From Luteimonas terrae (GTDB lineage Bacteria > Pseudomonadota > Gammaproteobacteria > Xanthomonadales > Xanthomonadaceae): a DNA stretch of 64,000 nucleotides. Positions 61,879 to 64,000 of this stretch are shown here, piece by piece; within the stretch, counting starts at the first letter, position 1, and each line of letters begins with the position of its first letter. Made by a program: the position numbers and the translations under genes. Location: the NCBI RefSeq assembly GCF_004358165.1, contig NZ_SMTG01000002.1:682001-746000 (forward strand). The letters run 5' to 3'. The notes under the pieces were generated by a model. That model was not told the origin of the DNA, ran no database searches, and worked only from the letters and a program-made list of their open reading frames with translations.

Positions 61879-62985
61879 ATGTCCAACGATCTCTACAGCG
61901 TTCCCTGTGTCCTGATGCGCGGCGGCAGCTCGAAAGGGCCGTTTTTCCGCGCCTCGGACCTGCCGGCCGATCCCGCCGAGCGGGACCGTCTGCTGCTGGA
62001 GATCATGGGCGCCGGCCATCCGCTGCAGATCGATGGCATCGGGGGCGGCAACGCGCTGTCGAGCAAGGTCGCCATCGTCGGACCGGCCAGCCGCGCCGAT
62101 GCGGACATCGACTATCTGTTCGCCCAGGTGCGGATCGACCGGCAACTGGTCGACACCACGCCCAACTGCGGGAACATGCTGGCCGCCGTCGGCCCGTTCG
62201 CGATCGAATCGGGCCTCGTGCCCGCCGGCGATCCGGTGACCCACGTGCGCATCCACAACGTCAACACCGGCAAGGTGATCCTGGCCACGGTGCAGACGCC
62301 CAGGGGCGAGGTGCACTACCGCGGCGACACCGCGATCGCCGGGGCCCCGGGCACTGCCGCGCCGATCTCGCTGGCCTTCCTCGACGCGGCGGGGGCGCGG
62401 ACTGGCAAACTGTTGCCCACCGGCGAGGCCAGCGAATGGATCGATGATGTCGAGGTGAGCTGCATCGACTGCGCGATGCCGATGGTGATGCTCGAGGGTG
62501 CGGCCCTGGGCGTGACCGGTGCGGAAAGCGCGGCCGAACTCAATGGAAACGCCGCGATGCTGGCGCGCCTGGAGCGCATCCGCATCGAGGCCGGGCGCCG
62601 GATGGGCATCCCCGATGCGGGCGATCGCGTCATCCCCAAGCCCGTGCTGCTGCTGCCGCCCCGCGCGGGCGGTGCGCTGCAGGTGCGCTACTTCATGCCG
62701 CACCAGTGCCACAGCGCGCTGGCGATCACCGGCGCGGTCGGCATCTCGACCGCCTGCGTGACCCCCGGCACGGTGGCGCAGCGCATGGTCGGCAGCCTGA
62801 CGCTGCCGGGCAGCGTGCGGCTGGAACATCCCAGCGGCTGCCTGGACGTGGCCCTGCACAAACCCGACATGGATGCCCCGATCGTCGCCAGCGTCGTGCG
62901 GACCGCACGGCGACTGTTCGAGGGCCGCGTCTTCGCCAGCACCGCACCGTCGCGCAGCGCCGCGGCCTGGAGCTCGGCGGCCTGA
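61879..62985 (+). CDS. PrpF-family isomerase, likely 4-oxalomesaconate tautomerase (GalD/LigU type)
   Basis: The 368-aa product has the PrpF fold signature PCVLMRGGSSKGPFF at the N-terminus, IDGIGGGNALSSKVAIV, TTPNCGNMLAAVGPFAIE (essential Cys in NCGN), VEVSCIDCAMPMVMLEG and YFMPHQCHSALAITGAVGIS. GalD and LigU tautomerise oxalomesaconate in gallate and protocatechuate degradation and have this length (about 360 aa); PrpF of the methylcitrate cycle is about 390 aa. The absence of prpBCD and the LysR/transporter context favour an aromatic or tricarboxylate route. No other pathway gene is visible in the window. No clear ribosome-binding site precedes ATG 61879. Confidence 0.75.
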   Translation: MSNDLYSVPCVLMRGGSSKGPFFRASDLPADPAERDRLLLEIMGAGHPLQIDGIGGGNALSSKVAIVGPASRADADIDYLFAQVRIDRQLVDTTPNCGNMLAAVGPFAIESGLVPAGDPVTHVRIHNVNTGKVILATVQTPRGEVHYRGDTAIAGAPGTAAPISLAFLDAAGARTGKLLPTGEASEWIDDVEVSCIDCAMPMVMLEGAALGVTGAESAAELNGNAAMLARLERIRIEAGRRMGIPDAGDRVIPKPVLLLPPRAGGALQVRYFMPHQCHSALAITGAVGISTACVTPGTVAQRMVGSLTLPGSVRLEHPSGCLDVALHKPDMDAPIVASVVRTARRLFEGRVFASTAPSRSAAAWSSAA

Positions 62986-63054
62986 CACAGACGGAGTGAT
63001 CCGAACTCTCCGGGCCCACGCCCGGTCCAAGCCACACAATCCTGGGAGGGATCG

Positions 63055-64000
63055 ATGTACAAGCGTCTCATCACCGCCGTGCTCGCGGCGGCCATGGTCT
63101 GCGTCGCCGGTTGCGGCGGCAGCCGCAGCGGCGGCGGCGCCGGCGGCGAGTCCGTGCGCATCAGCGTCGGCTCGTACAACCTCAACAACCTGCCGTTCTT
63201 CATCGCCGATGCGAACGGCTACTTCGACGACGTGGGCCTGAAGGTCCAGACCGAGAACTTCGCCCAGGGCGGTTCCAAGGTGCTGCAGGCGCTGGTCGCC
63301 GGCTCGACCGACGTCGCGGTCGGCTTCTACGACCACACCATCCAGATGCAGGCCAAGCAGAAGGACGTCGTGGCGTTCGTGCTGCTGTCGCGCAACTCGG
63401 GCCTGGTGTTGGCCGGTCGTCCCGACAGCGCGTTCGATCCGGCCAACCCGGCGTCGATCCGCGGCATGAAGGTCGGCATCACCGCGCCCGGCTCGTCGTC
63501 GGACTTCTTCGTGCGGCATTACCTCGCGCGCAACAACATTCCGGTCGACGACATCTCGATTATCGGCGTCGGTTCGGGCGCGGCGGCGGTCGCGGCGCTG
63601 CAGCAGGACAAGATCGACCTGCTGGTGAACTACGACCCGGCCGGCACGCTGCTGGTCGAGCGCGGCGTGGGCAAGATCCTGATCGACGCGCGCAGCGACG
63701 AGGGCGCCCGCGAGGTCTACGGCGGCATCTATCCGACCTCGGTCATGTACGCGCAGCAGTCCTTCCTCGACCAGCGCCCCGAAGCGGTGGAGAAGATCGT
63801 CCGCGCCGAGCGCATGGCGCTGGAGTTCATCGCCGACCACACCGCGGCCGAAATCGTCGCCGCGCTGCCGGACAAGTACGTCTCCGGTGACCGCGAGACC
63901 TATGCCAAGGCGGTCGAGCAGGCCCGCGCCATCTTCACCCGCGACGGCCGCTTCGAGCCCAAGGACCTGGAAACGCCGCTGATCGTGCTGCGCGAGTTCA
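63055..64000 (+). CDS. ABC transporter substrate-binding lipoprotein, NitT/TauT (NMT1) type, truncated at window end
   Basis: The first 315 residues are in the window. They begin with a lipoprotein signal (ITAVLAAAMVCVAGC, lipobox VAGC) and continue with the NMT1/SsuA-like fold: RISVGSYNLNNLPFFIADAN, NGYFDDVGLKVQTENF, GSKVLQALVAGSTDVAVGF, KVGITAPGSSSDFF and INYDPAGTLLVE style (DLLVNYDPAGT). This family binds nitrate, sulfonates, thiamine precursors or aromatic acids. ATG 63055 follows a strong GGGAGGG. Placed 70 bases after the PrpF/GalD-like gene, it probably imports that pathway's substrate. Permease and ATPase genes are expected beyond the window. Confidence 0.88.
   Translation, partial: MYKRLITAVLAAAMVCVAGCGGSRSGGGAGGESVRISVGSYNLNNLPFFIADANGYFDDVGLKVQTENFAQGGSKVLQALVAGSTDVAVGFYDHTIQMQAKQKDVVAFVLLSRNSGLVLAGRPDSAFDPANPASIRGMKVGITAPGSSSDFFVRHYLARNNIPVDDISIIGVGSGAAAVAALQQDKIDLLVNYDPAGTLLVERGVGKILIDARSDEGAREVYGGIYPTSVMYAQQSFLDQRPEAVEKIVRAERMALEFIADHTAAEIVAALPDKYVSGDRETYAKAVEQARAIFTRDGRFEPKDLETPLIVLREF

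Noticed and set aside
61879..62985. PrpF of the methylcitrate cycle paired with AcnD (57932-60694)
   Set aside because: The aconitase has AcnA size and motifs, no prpB or prpC is nearby, the two genes are on opposite strands, and the 368-aa length fits GalD/LigU better.

Overview
The window is about 64 kb of high-GC, densely packed chromosomal DNA from a gammaproteobacterium of the family Xanthomonadaceae, most likely in the Lysobacter/Luteimonas/Stenotrophomonas range. The strongest pointer is an rpf (DSF quorum-sensing) cluster in its usual surroundings: carAB-greA-rpfE-recJ ... prfB-lysS-rpfG-rpfC, with rpfF and rpfB converging from the other strand and no rpfH. No insertion sequence, prophage, CRISPR array, rRNA or tRNA gene was recognised.

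Layout. 1-425: 3' end of dnaJ. 426-1453: about 1 kb without a convincing gene, holding three copies of a 45-bp unit built from DnaA-box-like 9-mers. 1454-9898: dapB, carA, carB, greA, rpfE, recJ. 10021-13356: a secreted repeat protein and a convergent membrane GGDEF cyclase, sitting between recJ and prfB. 13492-22442: prfB (programmed +1 frameshift), lysS, rpfG, rpfC, then rpfF and rpfB on the minus strand. 22591-29159: small lipoprotein, FimX-type degenerate GGDEF-EAL protein, epmB/efp divergent pair, secreted unknown protein, MtaD-type deaminase. 29170-32279: ubiG, gph/mupP, a short squalene/phytoene-synthase-like gene, folE2. 32441-36062: M23 peptidase, pyrC, yidD, and a DksA-like protein with a histone-H1-like tail and no zinc cysteines. 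36344-41990: MFS transporter, sufE, photolyase, WS/DGAT acyltransferase, OmpA-family lipoprotein. 42213-46555: thiolase, fused hydroxyacyl-CoA dehydrogenase/enoyl-CoA hydratase, and a PsrA-like TetR regulator with a matching operator. 46768-53498: ndk, rlmN, pilW, rodZ, yfgM, bamB, der. 53527-56583: mobA, moeA, rhodanese-MoeB. 56665-57702: DUF2272-like secreted protein. 57932-64000: aconitase A, LysR regulator, a divergent PrpF/GalD-like isomerase and a truncated ABC substrate-binding lipoprotein.

How it fits together. The central theme is cell-cell and second-messenger signalling. RpfF makes the fatty-acid signal, RpfB (acyl-CoA ligase) turns over fatty acids, RpfC senses the signal and phosphorylates RpfG, and RpfG degrades c-di-GMP through its HD-GYP domain. 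A GGDEF cyclase lies inside the cluster and a FimX-like c-di-GMP effector lies 1 kb beyond it, with the pilus gene pilW further on. A candidate CRP/Clp site precedes rpfG. The beta-oxidation pair under a PsrA-like repressor is a second fatty-acid-responsive unit about 20 kb away. The rest is mostly housekeeping: pyrimidine and carbamoyl-phosphate synthesis, translation (prfB, lysS, efp, rlmN, der), envelope (bamB, yfgM, rodZ, yidD) and molybdenum cofactor. The right edge looks like the start of an accessory, LysR-controlled catabolic and uptake locus.
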